This document shows positions 6,459 through 14,540 of a stretch of DNA of 14,540 bases, one piece after another. A model generated the notes under the pieces. It did not search any database. It was not told the origin of the DNA and was given only the letters and a program-made list of their open reading frames with translations. Origin of the DNA: an uncultured Pseudodesulfovibrio sp. (GTDB lineage Bacteria > Desulfobacterota > Desulfovibrionia > Desulfovibrionales > Desulfovibrionaceae); the NCBI GenBank assembly GCA_947259235.1, contig CAMYLL010000030.1, positions 1 to 14,540 on the forward strand. Reading direction: 5' to 3'. A program made the position numbers and the translations under genes. How positions within the stretch are numbered: the stretch's first letter is position 1; each line of letters begins with the position of its first letter.

Positions 6459-6506
6459 GTCTGTCGAAACAACAATGCCGTCCTGACCATTATGCCCGGA
6501 GAGCCC

Positions 6507-8153
6507 ATGCGTTCATCGAAAATCCGCCATTTTGCCCTCGCCCTGCTGTGCCTGTTGCTGACCCCCGCCCTCTCGGCCCTTGTCGCCGGAGCCTCGAACA
6601 TGTTTCCGCTGGAGCCGCCGGATACCTCCAGCCCCCGCAATACGCTTGAGAGTTTTCTCTATTATTCGAACGAGTTTCATAAGGTCATGCGGACCGAGAA
6701 AGAGGACGAGGTCATGGTGCGCGAGATGCGCCAGCGCGCCGAGCGGTGCTTTGACCTGAGCGATGTCGCGCCCACCATCAGGGGCGGCGTGGCCCTGGAG
6801 TCCCTGCTGCGGCTGCGCGAAATTCTCGACCGCATCCCCCTGCCCGACATGGCCGAGGTCCCGGACGGCGAGGCGATACGAATGCGCGATGTCCCGGTCT
6901 GGCGCATCCCGCACACGGAGATCAAAATCGGCAGGGTGGAGAGCGGCCCGCGTCTGGGCGCGTATCTCTTCACTGCCGAGACCGTGGACAGCCTCGACGA
7001 GTTCTACGACGAGGTGAGGGACCTGCCCTACAAGAGTGGCGCGGCCCAGGGCATCTACGAGGAGTATATTTATTCCTCGGGTTGGCTTGTTCCCGACGGC
7101 CTCATCGCCCGGCTGCCCGGCTGGATGCGCGTGGGATACATGGGACAGGCCGTGTGGCAGTGGGTCGGACTTGGGCTGACCATCCTGCTGAGCGGGCTGG
7201 TCCTGCTGCCGCTGCTGCGCAGGCACAGGAGCTGGAGGTCGCGCGGCACAACCCGGACATGGCGTCTGGGCCGCCTGACCTTTCCGCTGGCGGCCATGGG
7301 GTTGTGCCTGCTCGACAATCACATCATCAACACACAGATCAACATCACCGGGCGCGTGCTCACCGTAACCACCATGCTGCTCGAAGCCGCCCTGACCGTT
7401 TTCGCGGCCTGGGCCATCCTGGTGGCCGGGAACGTGATCACCAACGGAATCATAGCCTCGCAGAAGATCAGGGAGGAAGCCCTCAACGCCGACGTCATCA
7501 GGCTGCTGGGCCGTCTGATCTCCTTTGGTCTGGTCTTTGCCTTGTTCTACCGGGTGGGCGGCTACTTCGGCCTGCCGGTCACCGCTGTCTTCGCCTCGGC
7601 GGGCATCGCGGGTGTGGCCGTTGCCCTGGCCGCCCGCGAGACATTGGCCAACTTCTTCGGCGGAGTGTCCATCTTCATGGACCGCCCCTTCCGCGCCGGG
7701 GACTATATCGTCCTTGACTCGGGCGAGCGGGGCGAGGTGCGCGCCGTGGGCATGCGCAGCACCCGGCTGCTCACCCGCGACGACGTCATGATCACCATCC
7801 CCAACTCGGTCATCACCAACGTCAAGATCGTCAACCAGAGCGCACCCGAGCCGCATTTTCGCGTGCGCATCAAGATCGGCGTGGCCTACGGCTCCGACCT
7901 CGACCGGGTGGAGGCGACGCTGATGGCCGCAGCCACGGGCAACGGGCTGATCATGGCGAACCCGGAGCCTCGCGTGCGGCTGCGCTCCTTCGGCGATTCC
8001 TCCATCGACTACGAGCTGCTGGTCTGGGCCACGCGCCCCCACGACCGGGGCCGTGTGACCCACGAGCTGAACCGGGAAATATACAGACGGTTCACCGAGG
8101 AATCCATCGAGATACCCTTTCCCCAGCGTGACGTGCGCATGCGCGGGGAGTAG
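6507..8153 (+). CDS. MscS-family mechanosensitive ion channel with large extracytoplasmic N-domain
   Basis: This 548-residue channel is nearly twice the size of E. coli MscS. Residues 1-30 form a signal sequence or first helix. Residues about 31-215 form a soluble, mostly helical domain that should be periplasmic. Membrane helices follow at about 219-237, 256-271, 288-310 and 335-352. The pore helix FASAGIAGVAVALAARETLANFF (362-384) runs directly into GGVSIFMDRPFRAGDYI, the family hallmark. The MscS beta domain (GEVRAVGMRSTRLLTRDD, IPNSVITNVKIVN) and the C-terminal alpha/beta domain complete it. It should open under membrane tension and release solutes on hypo-osmotic shock. I chose the ATG at 6507, with GGAG (6498-6501) upstream, over a GTG at 6450 and an ATG at 6492, because it places the signal sequence at the N-terminus. 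Confidence 0.9.
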   Translation: MRSSKIRHFALALLCLLLTPALSALVAGASNMFPLEPPDTSSPRNTLESFLYYSNEFHKVMRTEKEDEVMVREMRQRAERCFDLSDVAPTIRGGVALESLLRLREILDRIPLPDMAEVPDGEAIRMRDVPVWRIPHTEIKIGRVESGPRLGAYLFTAETVDSLDEFYDEVRDLPYKSGAAQGIYEEYIYSSGWLVPDGLIARLPGWMRVGYMGQAVWQWVGLGLTILLSGLVLLPLLRRHRSWRSRGTTRTWRLGRLTFPLAAMGLCLLDNHIINTQINITGRVLTVTTMLLEAALTVFAAWAILVAGNVITNGIIASQKIREEALNADVIRLLGRLISFGLVFALFYRVGGYFGLPVTAVFASAGIAGVAVALAARETLANFFGGVSIFMDRPFRAGDYIVLDSGERGEVRAVGMRSTRLLTRDDVMITIPNSVITNVKIVNQSAPEPHFRVRIKIGVAYGSDLDRVEATLMAAATGNGLIMANPEPRVRLRSFGDSSIDYELLVWATRPHDRGRVTHELNREIYRRFTEESIEIPFPQRDVRMRGE

Positions 8154-8262
8154 CGGCCGCCGGACCCTTTCTGCCGATGACACATAATTGTCTTGCCTGT
8201 GCCGTGGTGAAGACGTACTCCTGTATTAGGAAGCATTATCAAAACTGATGCAAGGGTGGTCC

Positions 8263-9294
8263 ATGTCACAGCACTGGGGAAAGGCCATGTCCGCCGAGGA
8301 AGCGCGGGCGGCCATGAAGAGCGACGCTCCGACTGACCGCGAGATCGGGGAGGGATCGGTCAATGCTTCCATTCGGGACGAGTTGCGTCGCGTGGACGGT
8401 CTTTACGGTCAGGCCATCGACTATGCCCGTGAATTCATCGACGACGTGCGCGCCGGAAAGCCCTTTGACTTCAGCGAGGCCACGCCCCTGGTCAACGGAT
8501 TCATCGACTCCGTGTTCCGCAACGAGTCCGCAGCCGCGGCCATCGGCAGGCTCAAGTCCTTTGACGAGTACACCTACACCCATTGCATCAACGTCTCCAT
8601 CCTGGCCGTGATCCTTGGGCGCAAGCTGGGCTATGCCCGCGAGAAGCTGGAGGTGCTCGGCATCGCGGGCCTTTTTCATGACGTGGGCAAGGCCACCATT
8701 CCCGAGGCCATACTGAACAAGCCGGGCAAGCTCACGGACGAGGAGATGGCGGTCATGCGTACCCATCCCCTGCGCGGCAACAAGCTCCTGCGCGAGCAGA
8801 AGGGCATCCCGGTGGAGGTGCTGCGCGGCTGCCTGGAACACCACGAGAAGCATGACGGCAGCGGCTATCCCCGGGGCCTCAAGGGCGACGCCATCAGCGA
8901 TTATTCGCGCCTGCTCGCGGTGGTGGATGTCTACGACGCCCTGACCAGCAGGCGGGTGTACAAGGAGCCCATGCCCCCGGGCAAGGTGCTGGGCATGATG
9001 TACACCTGGCGGGTGACGGATTTTCATCCCAACATCGTGGAGCAGTTCATCAAGAGCCTGGGGGTCTATCCCGTGGGCAGCTTCGTGCGCCTGAGCAGCG
9101 GCGACCACGCCGTGGTGGTGGACCACAACCCGGCCGCCCCACTGAGCCCCCTGGTGCATATCGCTTTTGATCAGGCCATGCGCCCCATCGTCGGCTCGAC
9201 CCAGGACCTCTCGGGTCGCGACGACGACCTGAAGATCATGGACGTGATCAACCCGGACGACCATCAGGTGGACGTCTACTCGTTCCTCAGATAA
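8263..9294 (+). CDS. HD-GYP domain protein, predicted cyclic-di-GMP phosphodiesterase
   Basis: This cytoplasmic protein of 343 residues should hydrolyse cyclic-di-GMP, lowering the signal that favours attachment over motility. The HD-GYP domain begins near residue 100: YTHCINVS, then GLFHDVGK (metal-binding H139 and D140, with K143), THPLRG (H168), EHHEKHDGSGYPRGL containing the HHExxDGxGYP hallmark (about 193-206), and VVDVYDALTSRRVYKEP (D222). All catalytic residues appear intact. The N-terminal 95 residues are helical and the last 90 are beta-rich; no receiver, PAS or membrane segment is visible, so the input is unknown. ATG 8263 has AGGGTGG just upstream. ATGs at 8248 and 8287 are in frame and cannot be excluded. 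It lies 150 bases before a chemoreceptor gene on the same strand. Confidence 0.9.
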   Translation: MSQHWGKAMSAEEARAAMKSDAPTDREIGEGSVNASIRDELRRVDGLYGQAIDYAREFIDDVRAGKPFDFSEATPLVNGFIDSVFRNESAAAAIGRLKSFDEYTYTHCINVSILAVILGRKLGYAREKLEVLGIAGLFHDVGKATIPEAILNKPGKLTDEEMAVMRTHPLRGNKLLREQKGIPVEVLRGCLEHHEKHDGSGYPRGLKGDAISDYSRLLAVVDVYDALTSRRVYKEPMPPGKVLGMMYTWRVTDFHPNIVEQFIKSLGVYPVGSFVRLSSGDHAVVVDHNPAAPLSPLVHIAFDQAMRPIVGSTQDLSGRDDDLKIMDVINPDDHQVDVYSFLR

Positions 9295-9444
9295 CCCGCT
9301 GTCCTTCCGCGTTTTTCCGCCGTGCCTCGGTGCGGCTATCTTCTTGTCGACATTTATACTTGTTCGATTTGTTCTGATTGCGCTAGAGGGATAGCTCAGA
9401 CAGTTTGATTTTTTACTTTTCATTTTCGAATACAAGGGGGAGGC

Positions 9445-11478
9445 ATGCGCTTTAAGGATTGGAGTCTCAAATTCAAGATATTGTTGCCTACGTTTTTCAT
9501 CGTACTGCTCGTGCTGACGGTGAGCACATGGGTCATGACGAACAAGGCGAGGACTCTTGCCGTGTCCCAGGCCGAGGAACTGGCCCAGAGCATGGCCAGG
9601 AGCTACAGCCTCGACGTGGGGACCACCCTTGACCTTGCCATGGGCGTGTCCAGGACCCTGGCAGCCGCCTTTCAGGAGGGCGCGGACTACGAGCCCGTCC
9701 CGGACCGGGAATACCTCGACGGCATCCTCAAGAATGCCTTGGCGGCAAACCCGGAGCTTTCCGGCGCGTGGTGTACCTTCCTGCCCGACAAGTATGACGG
9801 CCGCGAGGAAGACTACATGGGCACGTACAAGGGCGCCTATCGCAACTGGTACCACAAGGTGGACGGCAGGATAGAGGACAGCTTCGTCGGAGCCGACGGC
9901 ATCGAGGGCGAGTGGTTCGACGTTCCCATGGCCGGGGATGTGGAGACCATCACCAGACCCTATCCCTGGGAGGCCGACGGCAAGACCTTCTGGCTTGCGT
10001 CCACGGGCGTTCCGGTCAAGAGGAACGGCAAGAACGTGGGCGTTGTGGGTGTTGATTTCTACCTGACCGACCTGCAGAAGATGGTCGAGGACATCCGCCT
10101 CTTCGATACGGGCTACGCCTACCTGCTCTACAACGACGGTTCCTTTCTGGCCCACAAGAACAAGGACTACATAGGCAAGAACATCGGGGACTTCCAGACC
10201 CCCGAGGTGCGGGCGAAGCTGCTCGACGCCATCAAGAACGGCAGGCCGTTTACCGACGTCAAGGTCTCGGCCAACACCGGCGAGGAAAACTACTACTCCT
10301 ACCAGCCCATCCGCATCGGTCAGACCGGGACCCCGTGGAGCCTGGCCGTCTCCATCCCCATGGACGCGGTGCGTGCCGAGGCCAACAACATGGCCGTGGT
10401 CAGCGCGATCATTGCGGGCGTGTCCGTGGTGCTGCTCTTCCTGGTCCTGCTGTTCATAACCGGGGTCATTACCCGGCCCGTGGCCCTGGGCATTAACTTC
10501 GCCAGGAGCCTGGCCGACGGCGACCTGACGGCGGAGATCGACGTCAACCAGAAGGACGAGGTGGGCATGCTGGCCGAGGCCCTGCGGAGCATGGCCGTCC
10601 AGCTCAGGAAGGTCATCGGCAACGTTCAGTCGGCCACGGACAACGTGGCCGCAGGCAGCGAGGAGCTTTCGGCCTCGTCCCAGAGCCTGTCGCAGGGGGC
10701 CACGGAGCAGGCCGCTGCCGTTGAGGAAGTCTCCTCCTCCATGGAGGAGATGGCCGCCAACATCCAGGGCAACGCCGAGAGCGCGGTCAAGACCGAGAAG
10801 ATGGCCGTGCGCGCGGCCCAGGACGCCGAGGAGAGCGGCAAGGCCGTGACCCAGGCCATGCAGGCCATGACGGACATCGCCGACAAGATTTCCATTGTCG
10901 AGGACATTGCCCGCCAGACCAACCTCCTGGCCCTCAACGCGGCCATCGAGGCGGCGCGGGCCGGGGAGCACGGCAAGGGGTTTGCGGTGGTGGCCGCCGA
11001 GGTGCGCAAGCTGGCAGAGCGCAGCGGAACCGCAGCGGCCGAGATCAGCGAGCTGTCCATGTCCACGGTCAAGGTGGCCGAGGACGCGGGCGACAAGCTG
11101 CGCCGCCTCGTGCCGGACATTCAGGAGACCGCCCAGCTCATCCAGGAGATAGCGGCGGCCAGCAACGAGCAGAACGTCGGCGTGAACCAGATCAACGTGG
11201 CCATCCAGCAGCTGGACGACGTCATCCAGCAGAACGCGGCCGCGTCGGAAGAGGTGGCCTCCACCTCCGACAGTCTGGCCAACGAGGCGACGCTGCTCCA
11301 GCGCTCCGTCAGCTTCTTCAATCTGGGCGAGAGCCAGGGCGCACCACGCCGCGCTGCGGCAAAGACGGCGCCGCGCAAGACCCCGGCCGGAAAGCTCCCG
11401 GCGGCGGCCCCCAAGGCCGTGCCGTCCAAGGGCGTGTCCCTGAGCATGGATGATCCCGACGACTTCGAACGGTTCTAG
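9445..11478 (+). CDS. Methyl-accepting chemotaxis protein with dCache sensor domain
   Basis: This is a 677-residue transmembrane chemoreceptor. TM1 spans about 12-32, a dCache_1 periplasmic sensor about 35-312, TM2 about 315-342 and HAMP about 342-395. The signalling coiled coil follows, with the hairpin tip [21 protein letters not shown] (487-507), which binds CheA and CheW. The sensor contains Y128-x4-R133-x-W135-Y136, close to the amino-acid-binding dCache motif, plus Y173 and D178 further on. Glu/Gln-rich helix faces such as [16 protein letters not shown] (421-436) and EQNVGVNQ (575-582) are probable methylation regions. The tail (about 632-672) is Ala/Pro/Lys-rich and disordered, ending DFERF, which fits the aromatic pentapeptide that tethers CheR or CheB. 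AAGGGGG precedes ATG 9445. A strong terminator follows. Confidence 0.95.
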   Translation: MRFKDWSLKFKILLPTFFIVLLVLTVSTWVMTNKARTLAVSQAEELAQSMARSYSLDVGTTLDLAMGVSRTLAAAFQEGADYEPVPDREYLDGILKNALAANPELSGAWCTFLPDKYDGREEDYMGTYKGAYRNWYHKVDGRIEDSFVGADGIEGEWFDVPMAGDVETITRPYPWEADGKTFWLASTGVPVKRNGKNVGVVGVDFYLTDLQKMVEDIRLFDTGYAYLLYNDGSFLAHKNKDYIGKNIGDFQTPEVRAKLLDAIKNGRPFTDVKVSANTGEENYYSYQPIRIGQTGTPWSLAVSIPMDAVRAEANNMAVVSAIIAGVSVVLLFLVLLFITGVITRPVALGINFARSLADGDLTAEIDVNQKDEVGMLAEALRSMAVQLRKVIGNVQSATDNVAAGSEELSASSQSLSQGATEQAAAVEEVSSSMEEMAANIQGNAESAVKTEKMAVRAAQDAEESGKAVTQAMQAMTDIADKISIVEDIARQTNLLALNAAIEAARAGEHGKGFAVVAAEVRKLAERSGTAAAEISELSMSTVKVAEDAGDKLRRLVPDIQETAQLIQEIAAASNEQNVGVNQINVAIQQLDDVIQQNAAASEEVASTSDSLANEATLLQRSVSFFNLGESQGAPRRAAAKTAPRKTPAGKLPAAAPKAVPSKGVSLSMDDPDDFERF

Positions 11479-11506
11479 GACAGAATCGGAAGAATAAACG
11501 CATATG

Positions 11507-11542
11507 GGGGCGGGAGTCTGTTCAGGCTCCCGCCCCTTTCTT
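11507..11542 (+). terminator. Intrinsic terminator of the chemoreceptor gene
   Basis: A perfect 10-bp stem (GGGGCGGGAG, 11507-11516, with CTCCCGCCCC, 11527-11536) with a 10-base loop is followed by TTTCTT. It starts 28 bases after the stop codon. The flank on the other strand is also AT-rich (ATATGCGTTTATT), so it may also end the convergent DUF362 transcript. Confidence 0.9.
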
Positions 11543-11546
11543 GCGC

Positions 11547-12659
11547 CTACAGGGAGATAAGGGTGTATTCCCGCGTCCCGAGGCCCAGGGCCTGGGCATA
11601 GTCCAGCCCCATGGATTCGGGCACGTGGGTGTGGATGGCCCGGAACTTGTCCTGCCCGGGGGTGATGCCGAAGGGCAGCTGGCTGGGGTACAGAGGCTGG
11701 GCCGCGTTGACCAGATCCAGGGACGCCTGGTCCACGGCCACGGGATCAAGGCTGACGAGGACGCCGATGTCCGGGCAGATGGGCGCGTCGGTGAAGCCCA
11801 CGCAGTCGCAGTCGGGGACCACGTCCATGACAAAATTGATGTGCAGGCAAGGCTTGCTCTTGGTGGCGAACACGCCCTGGGTGTACTCCATCATCCGCTC
11901 CAGGAATTCCTGGACGCCTATCTTCCAGTTGACGTTGAGAGCGTTGAACCGGCAGGCCACGAAGCAGCCGCCGCAGCCGACGCACAGCTCGGCGTTGAGG
12001 GCGATCTTCTCGGTTGCCTCGTCGATGAAGAGCGCGCCGGTCTTGCATGCCTTGATGCACGTGCCGCAGGCGGTGCAGTTGTCCACGGTGATCTCCGGGC
12101 CGGTGGAAAAATGCTGGTGCATCTTGCCCTTCTTGCTGGCGCAGCCCATGCCGATGTTCTTGAGCGCGCCGCCGTACCCGGCCAGCTCGTGGCCCTTGAA
12201 GTGGTTGACCGAGACGAGGAAGTCCGCCTCGGCCACGGCGGAGGCGATGTAGGCGTCCTCGATGTGCTTGCCGTTTACCGGCACGGCCACCTCGTCGCCG
12301 CCCTTGAGCCCGTCGGCGATGATCACCGGCGCGCCTAGGACCAGCGGGTCCCAGCCGTGGCGGGCCGCGCACATGCTGTGGGAGACCGCTTCGCCGCGCT
12401 GGCCCACATAGAGGGTGGACGCATCGGTCAGGAACGGCCTGGCCCCGGCCTCGGCAAGGGTGTCGATGATCCCCTTGAGCCACAGGGGACGCAGGAATCC
12501 CGTGACGCCCTGTTCGCCGAAGTGGATCTTGACCGCCGCCAGGTCGCCTTCGGTCAGCAGTTTTTCGACCCCGGCCGCCTTGAGCAGGCTGCGCATGCGC
12601 TTTTCAAAAGGGGCCTTTTGCGTGGCCCGCAGGTTCCAGAAATAAACGTTTGCCGACAT
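11547..12659 (-). CDS. DUF362 domain protein with two [4Fe-4S] clusters
   Basis: This cytoplasmic protein of 370 residues inserts a ferredoxin module into a DUF362 fold. The DUF362 part shows VKIHFGEQGVTGFLRP (43-58), FLVSVNHFKGHELAGYGGALKNIGMG (147-172) and a C-terminal segment with SLDPVAVDQASLDLVN. The ferredoxin module (about 188-240) has two CxxCxxCxxxC motifs: C195, C198, C201, C205 and C226, C229, C232, C236. The usual proline after the fourth cysteine is replaced by Lys and Arg. The family is abundant in anaerobes and presumed to be an electron carrier or iron-sulfur enzyme, but no reaction is established to my knowledge. ATG 12659 is preceded by AAGGAAGG (12671-12664), giving a clear start. 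It is transcribed away from the glycosyltransferase gene and towards the chemoreceptor gene. Confidence 0.92.
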   Translation of the reverse strand: MSANVYFWNLRATQKAPFEKRMRSLLKAAGVEKLLTEGDLAAVKIHFGEQGVTGFLRPLWLKGIIDTLAEAGARPFLTDASTLYVGQRGEAVSHSMCAARHGWDPLVLGAPVIIADGLKGGDEVAVPVNGKHIEDAYIASAVAEADFLVSVNHFKGHELAGYGGALKNIGMGCASKKGKMHQHFSTGPEITVDNCTACGTCIKACKTGALFIDEATEKIALNAELCVGCGGCFVACRFNALNVNWKIGVQEFLERMMEYTQGVFATKSKPCLHINFVMDVVPDCDCVGFTDAPICPDIGVLVSLDPVAVDQASLDLVNAAQPLYPSQLPFGITPGQDKFRAIHTHVPESMGLDYAQALGLGTREYTLISL

Positions 12660-12873
12660 GGTGCCTTCCTTGTTTCACTGTTCAGACATCAGGGATATCA
12701 CAGGTGCGGGGCGCAGCGGAAGAGGGTACCTGCTGGTGACCGTTGCCATCCCCTTTTCGAAGTCCGGTCGAGGTTCCCAAGGAAGCCCGGATTTGTTAGG
12801 AAAGACCAGCGGCGGCCATGGTGGCGCGCCGGGTGTTGGAGCGGCCCCCGGCGGGCAGGATCAAGGTGAGGCA
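12660..12873. promoter_or_regulatory. Divergent intergenic region, DUF362 gene and glycosyltransferase
   Basis: These 214 bases must hold promoters for both genes. The ribosome-binding sites at 12671-12664 (minus) and 12863-12870 (plus) are clear. I see no convincing -35/-10 pair; TGATAT on the minus strand near 12700 is the nearest candidate. The plus frame is open across it but shows no domain. Confidence 0.3.
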
Positions 12874-14001
12874 ATGAAGATAGTCGTCATCGGCGGGTAC
12901 GCGCCGTCACTTGTCAATTTCCGGGGCCCGCTGCTGGCGCGCATGGTCGAGCTGGGCCATCAGGTCCACGCACTGGCTCCGGCCCACGTGCCCGACGTGG
13001 CCCCCCGGCTTGAGGCCATGGGCGTGGATTATCACATGATCCCCCTCAACCGGCGCGGGCTCAACCCCCTGGCCGACATAGGCTCCCTGCTCCATCTCAA
13101 GCAGGTGCTGGTGCGCATCAAGCCGGACGTGGTCCTCTCCTACACCTTCAAGCCCGTGGTCTACGGCTCGCTGGCGGCGCGCATGGCCTGGGTGGGCAGC
13201 GGCAAGCGGGTCTACGCCATGATCACCGGTCTGGGCTACGCCTTTACCGAGGAAGCCGGGCTCAAGCGGCGCATCCTCTTCAACGTGGCCAAGGGCATGT
13301 ACAAGTCGGGCATCAACGCCTGCGACGGGGTCATCTTCCAGAACCCGGACGACGAGAATTTCTTCCACAAGCTCGGGGTCGTGCCGGAACGGGTGCTTAC
13401 TACTGTCGTGGGCGGCTCGGGCGTGGACCTCGAACACTACGCCGAGGCCCCGCAGCCCGCCGGGCCGTCCTTCCTGTGTCTTTCCCGGCTGCTCCGGTCC
13501 AAGGGCGTGGCCCTCTATGCCGAGGCCGCGGCGCGGCTCAAGGCGCGTCACCCCGAGGCCGTGTTCCGGCTGGCCGGTCCCCCGGAGGAGGGCGGCGACG
13601 CCGTCACCCCGGACGAAATCGCCGCCTGGCGCGCCGCAGGAGCCGTGGAGGTGCTGGACCCGGTGGAGGACGTGCGGCCCCTGCTGGCCGATACGGGCGT
13701 CTATGTCCTGCCCAGCCACTACCGCGAGGGAACCCCGCGCTCCATCCTCGAAGCCATGAGCATGGGCCGGGCGGTGATCACCACCGACGCTCCGGGCTGC
13801 CGCGAGACCGTGGTCCCGGGCGAAAACGGGCTGCTCGTCCCGCCCCGCGATGTGGACGCCCTGGAGCAGGCCATGGAGCGGTTCATCCTCGACCCGTCCC
13901 TGGCCCCGGCCATGGGCGCGGCGAGCCGGAGCCTTGCACAGGCGCGGTTCGACGTGCGCACGGTCAACGACGCCATCCTGTCGTTCATGGAGATCGCATG
14001 A
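12874..14001 (+). CDS. GT4-family glycosyltransferase, PglA-like
   Basis: This retaining GT-B glycosyltransferase of 375 residues should move a sugar from a nucleotide donor onto a lipid-linked or growing glycan at the inner face of the membrane. The N-terminal acceptor domain starts MKIVVIGGYAPSLVNFRGPL and includes NRRGLNP (59-65). The C-terminal donor domain has SRLLRSKG (R205, K210, which bind the donor phosphates) and the EX7E motif E285-E293 (EGTPRSILE). A nucleotide-sugar binding loop TDAPGCRETV and NGLLVPPRD follow. The layout resembles PglA, which acts after the PglC reaction. ATG 12874 has AAGGTGAG (12863-12870) upstream; the open frame reaches back to 12658, but those 72 codons look non-coding. 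The stop overlaps the next start (ATGA), so the two proteins are made together. Confidence 0.88.
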   Translation: MKIVVIGGYAPSLVNFRGPLLARMVELGHQVHALAPAHVPDVAPRLEAMGVDYHMIPLNRRGLNPLADIGSLLHLKQVLVRIKPDVVLSYTFKPVVYGSLAARMAWVGSGKRVYAMITGLGYAFTEEAGLKRRILFNVAKGMYKSGINACDGVIFQNPDDENFFHKLGVVPERVLTTVVGGSGVDLEHYAEAPQPAGPSFLCLSRLLRSKGVALYAEAAARLKARHPEAVFRLAGPPEEGGDAVTPDEIAAWRAAGAVEVLDPVEDVRPLLADTGVYVLPSHYREGTPRSILEAMSMGRAVITTDAPGCRETVVPGENGLLVPPRDVDALEQAMERFILDPSLAPAMGAASRSLAQARFDVRTVNDAILSFMEIA

Positions 14002-14540
14002 AGCGGCTCTTCGACCTCGCCCTGACCATCCCGGCCCTGTGCCTGCTGTGGCCCGTGCTCCTGGTGGTGGCCCTCTTGGTGCGGGTCAGGCTGGGCAGCC
14101 CGGTGTTCTTCCGCCAGACCCGGCCCGGCCTGGGCGGCGTCCCCTTCGAGATCATCAAGTTCCGCACCATGCGCGACGCCACGGGGGCGGACGGCGTCCT
14201 TCTGCCCGACTGCGACCGGCTCACGCCCTTTGGCCGGTTCCTGCGCGCCACGTCCCTGGACGAGCTGCCCGAGCTGATCAACGTGCTCCGGGGCGAGATG
14301 TCCCTGGTGGGCCCCCGGCCGCTGCTGATGCAGTATCTCGACCGCTACACCCCGCGTCAGGCGCGCCGCCACGAGGTGCGCCCCGGCATCACCGGCTGGG
14401 CGCAGGTCAATGGAAGAAACGCCATTTCATGGGAAGAGAAATTCGAGTATGATGTATGGTACGTTGACAACAGGTCCATCGCGTTGGACCTGAAGATCCT
14501 GTGGCTGACAGTCGGCTCGGTGTTCAAGGCCGACGACGTG
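13998..14540 (+). CDS. PglC-like monotopic phosphoglycosyl transferase, 3' end cut by the window
   Basis: At least 181 codons run off the right edge with no stop. The protein transfers a sugar phosphate from a UDP-sugar to undecaprenyl phosphate, the first membrane step in building a lipid-linked glycan. A reentrant N-terminal hydrophobic helix (about 4-30) with P19 is followed by GSPVFFRQTRPG (33-44), IKFRTMRD (53-60), the catalytic SLDE (D88-E89), MSLVGPRPLL (101-110) and RPGITGWAQVNGRNAISW (128-145). The final YDVWYVDNRSIALDLKILWL closely matches small PglC enzymes. It is short, without the extra N-terminal membrane domain of WbaP. The start overlaps the glycosyltransferase stop by four bases. 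In 14401-14460 codon choice shifts to AT-rich codons. Confidence 0.9.
   Translation, partial: MKRLFDLALTIPALCLLWPVLLVVALLVRVRLGSPVFFRQTRPGLGGVPFEIIKFRTMRDATGADGVLLPDCDRLTPFGRFLRATSLDELPELINVLRGEMSLVGPRPLLMQYLDRYTPRQARRHEVRPGITGWAQVNGRNAISWEEKFEYDVWYVDNRSIALDLKILWLTVGSVFKADDV

Noticed and set aside
6513..8183. A 556-codon minus-strand frame opposite the MscS gene
   Set aside because: It has no recognisable domain and a shadow-type composition; the plus-strand channel is well supported.
8266..10971. A 901-codon open frame on the minus strand opposite the HD-GYP and chemoreceptor genes
   Set aside because: It is rich in Gly, His, Leu and Val in the pattern produced by reading high-GC codons backwards, has no domain, and lies over two genes with full motif support.
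12658..12873. A 72-codon N-terminal extension of the GT4 glycosyltransferase
   Set aside because: The extension is Gly/Ser-rich with no domain or ribosome-binding site at its start, whereas ATG 12874 has AAGGTGAG and begins with the usual GT4 first strand.
1..14540. tRNA, rRNA, riboswitch or phage attachment site
   Set aside because: I found no T-loop-like GGTTCRAATC with a matching cloverleaf, no rRNA core sequences, no riboswitch core I recognise, and no integrase.

Overview
The window is high-GC bacterial DNA, except for a poorer stretch at the left end (about 45-50% GC on the lines I counted in 1-610). The protein set fits a sulfate-reducing Desulfovibrio/Pseudodesulfovibrio-type organism: a DUF362 ferredoxin protein, a stand-alone RRM protein, a bacterial PC4-like protein, a dCache chemoreceptor with a C-terminal aromatic pentapeptide, and an HD-GYP protein. 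The intergenic repeats look like ones I associate with that group. The assignment is an inference from gene content; there is no rRNA or other marker here.

Left part (1-2014): the 3' half of a SAM-dependent methyltransferase, apparently broken by an in-frame TAA, is followed by a LysE/RhtB exporter gene. A 626-base convergent intergenic region comes next. It holds a strong GC hairpin that may end a minus-strand small RNA, two near-identical 76-base direct repeats, and between them a predicted multi-hairpin fold.

Middle part (2015-8153): a secreted serine beta-lactamase-family hydrolase and a small RRM protein lie on the minus strand. A PC4-like protein is divergent from the RRM gene across a 365-base region. 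Endonuclease IV and a HAD phosphatase then follow, overlapping by one base. A 126-base MITE-like palindromic element starts on the last base of the HAD stop codon. After it lies a MscS-family mechanosensitive channel with a large N-terminal extracytoplasmic domain and a readable promoter.

Right part (8154-14540): an HD-GYP cyclic-di-GMP phosphodiesterase is followed by a dCache methyl-accepting chemotaxis protein. A DUF362/2x[4Fe-4S] protein converges on the chemoreceptor across a strong terminator. Divergent from it is a GT4 glycosyltransferase whose stop overlaps the start of a PglC-like phosphoglycosyl transferase, which runs off the window. That pair resembles the start of a PglA/PglC-type glycan assembly locus.

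Most of the window is chromosomal housekeeping and signalling. I found no clear new multi-gene system. The items most worth a second look are the structured repeat region at 1520-1980, the MITE-like element, the broken methyltransferase, the chemoreceptor's ligand and tether motifs, and a local codon-usage break inside the PglC-like gene.
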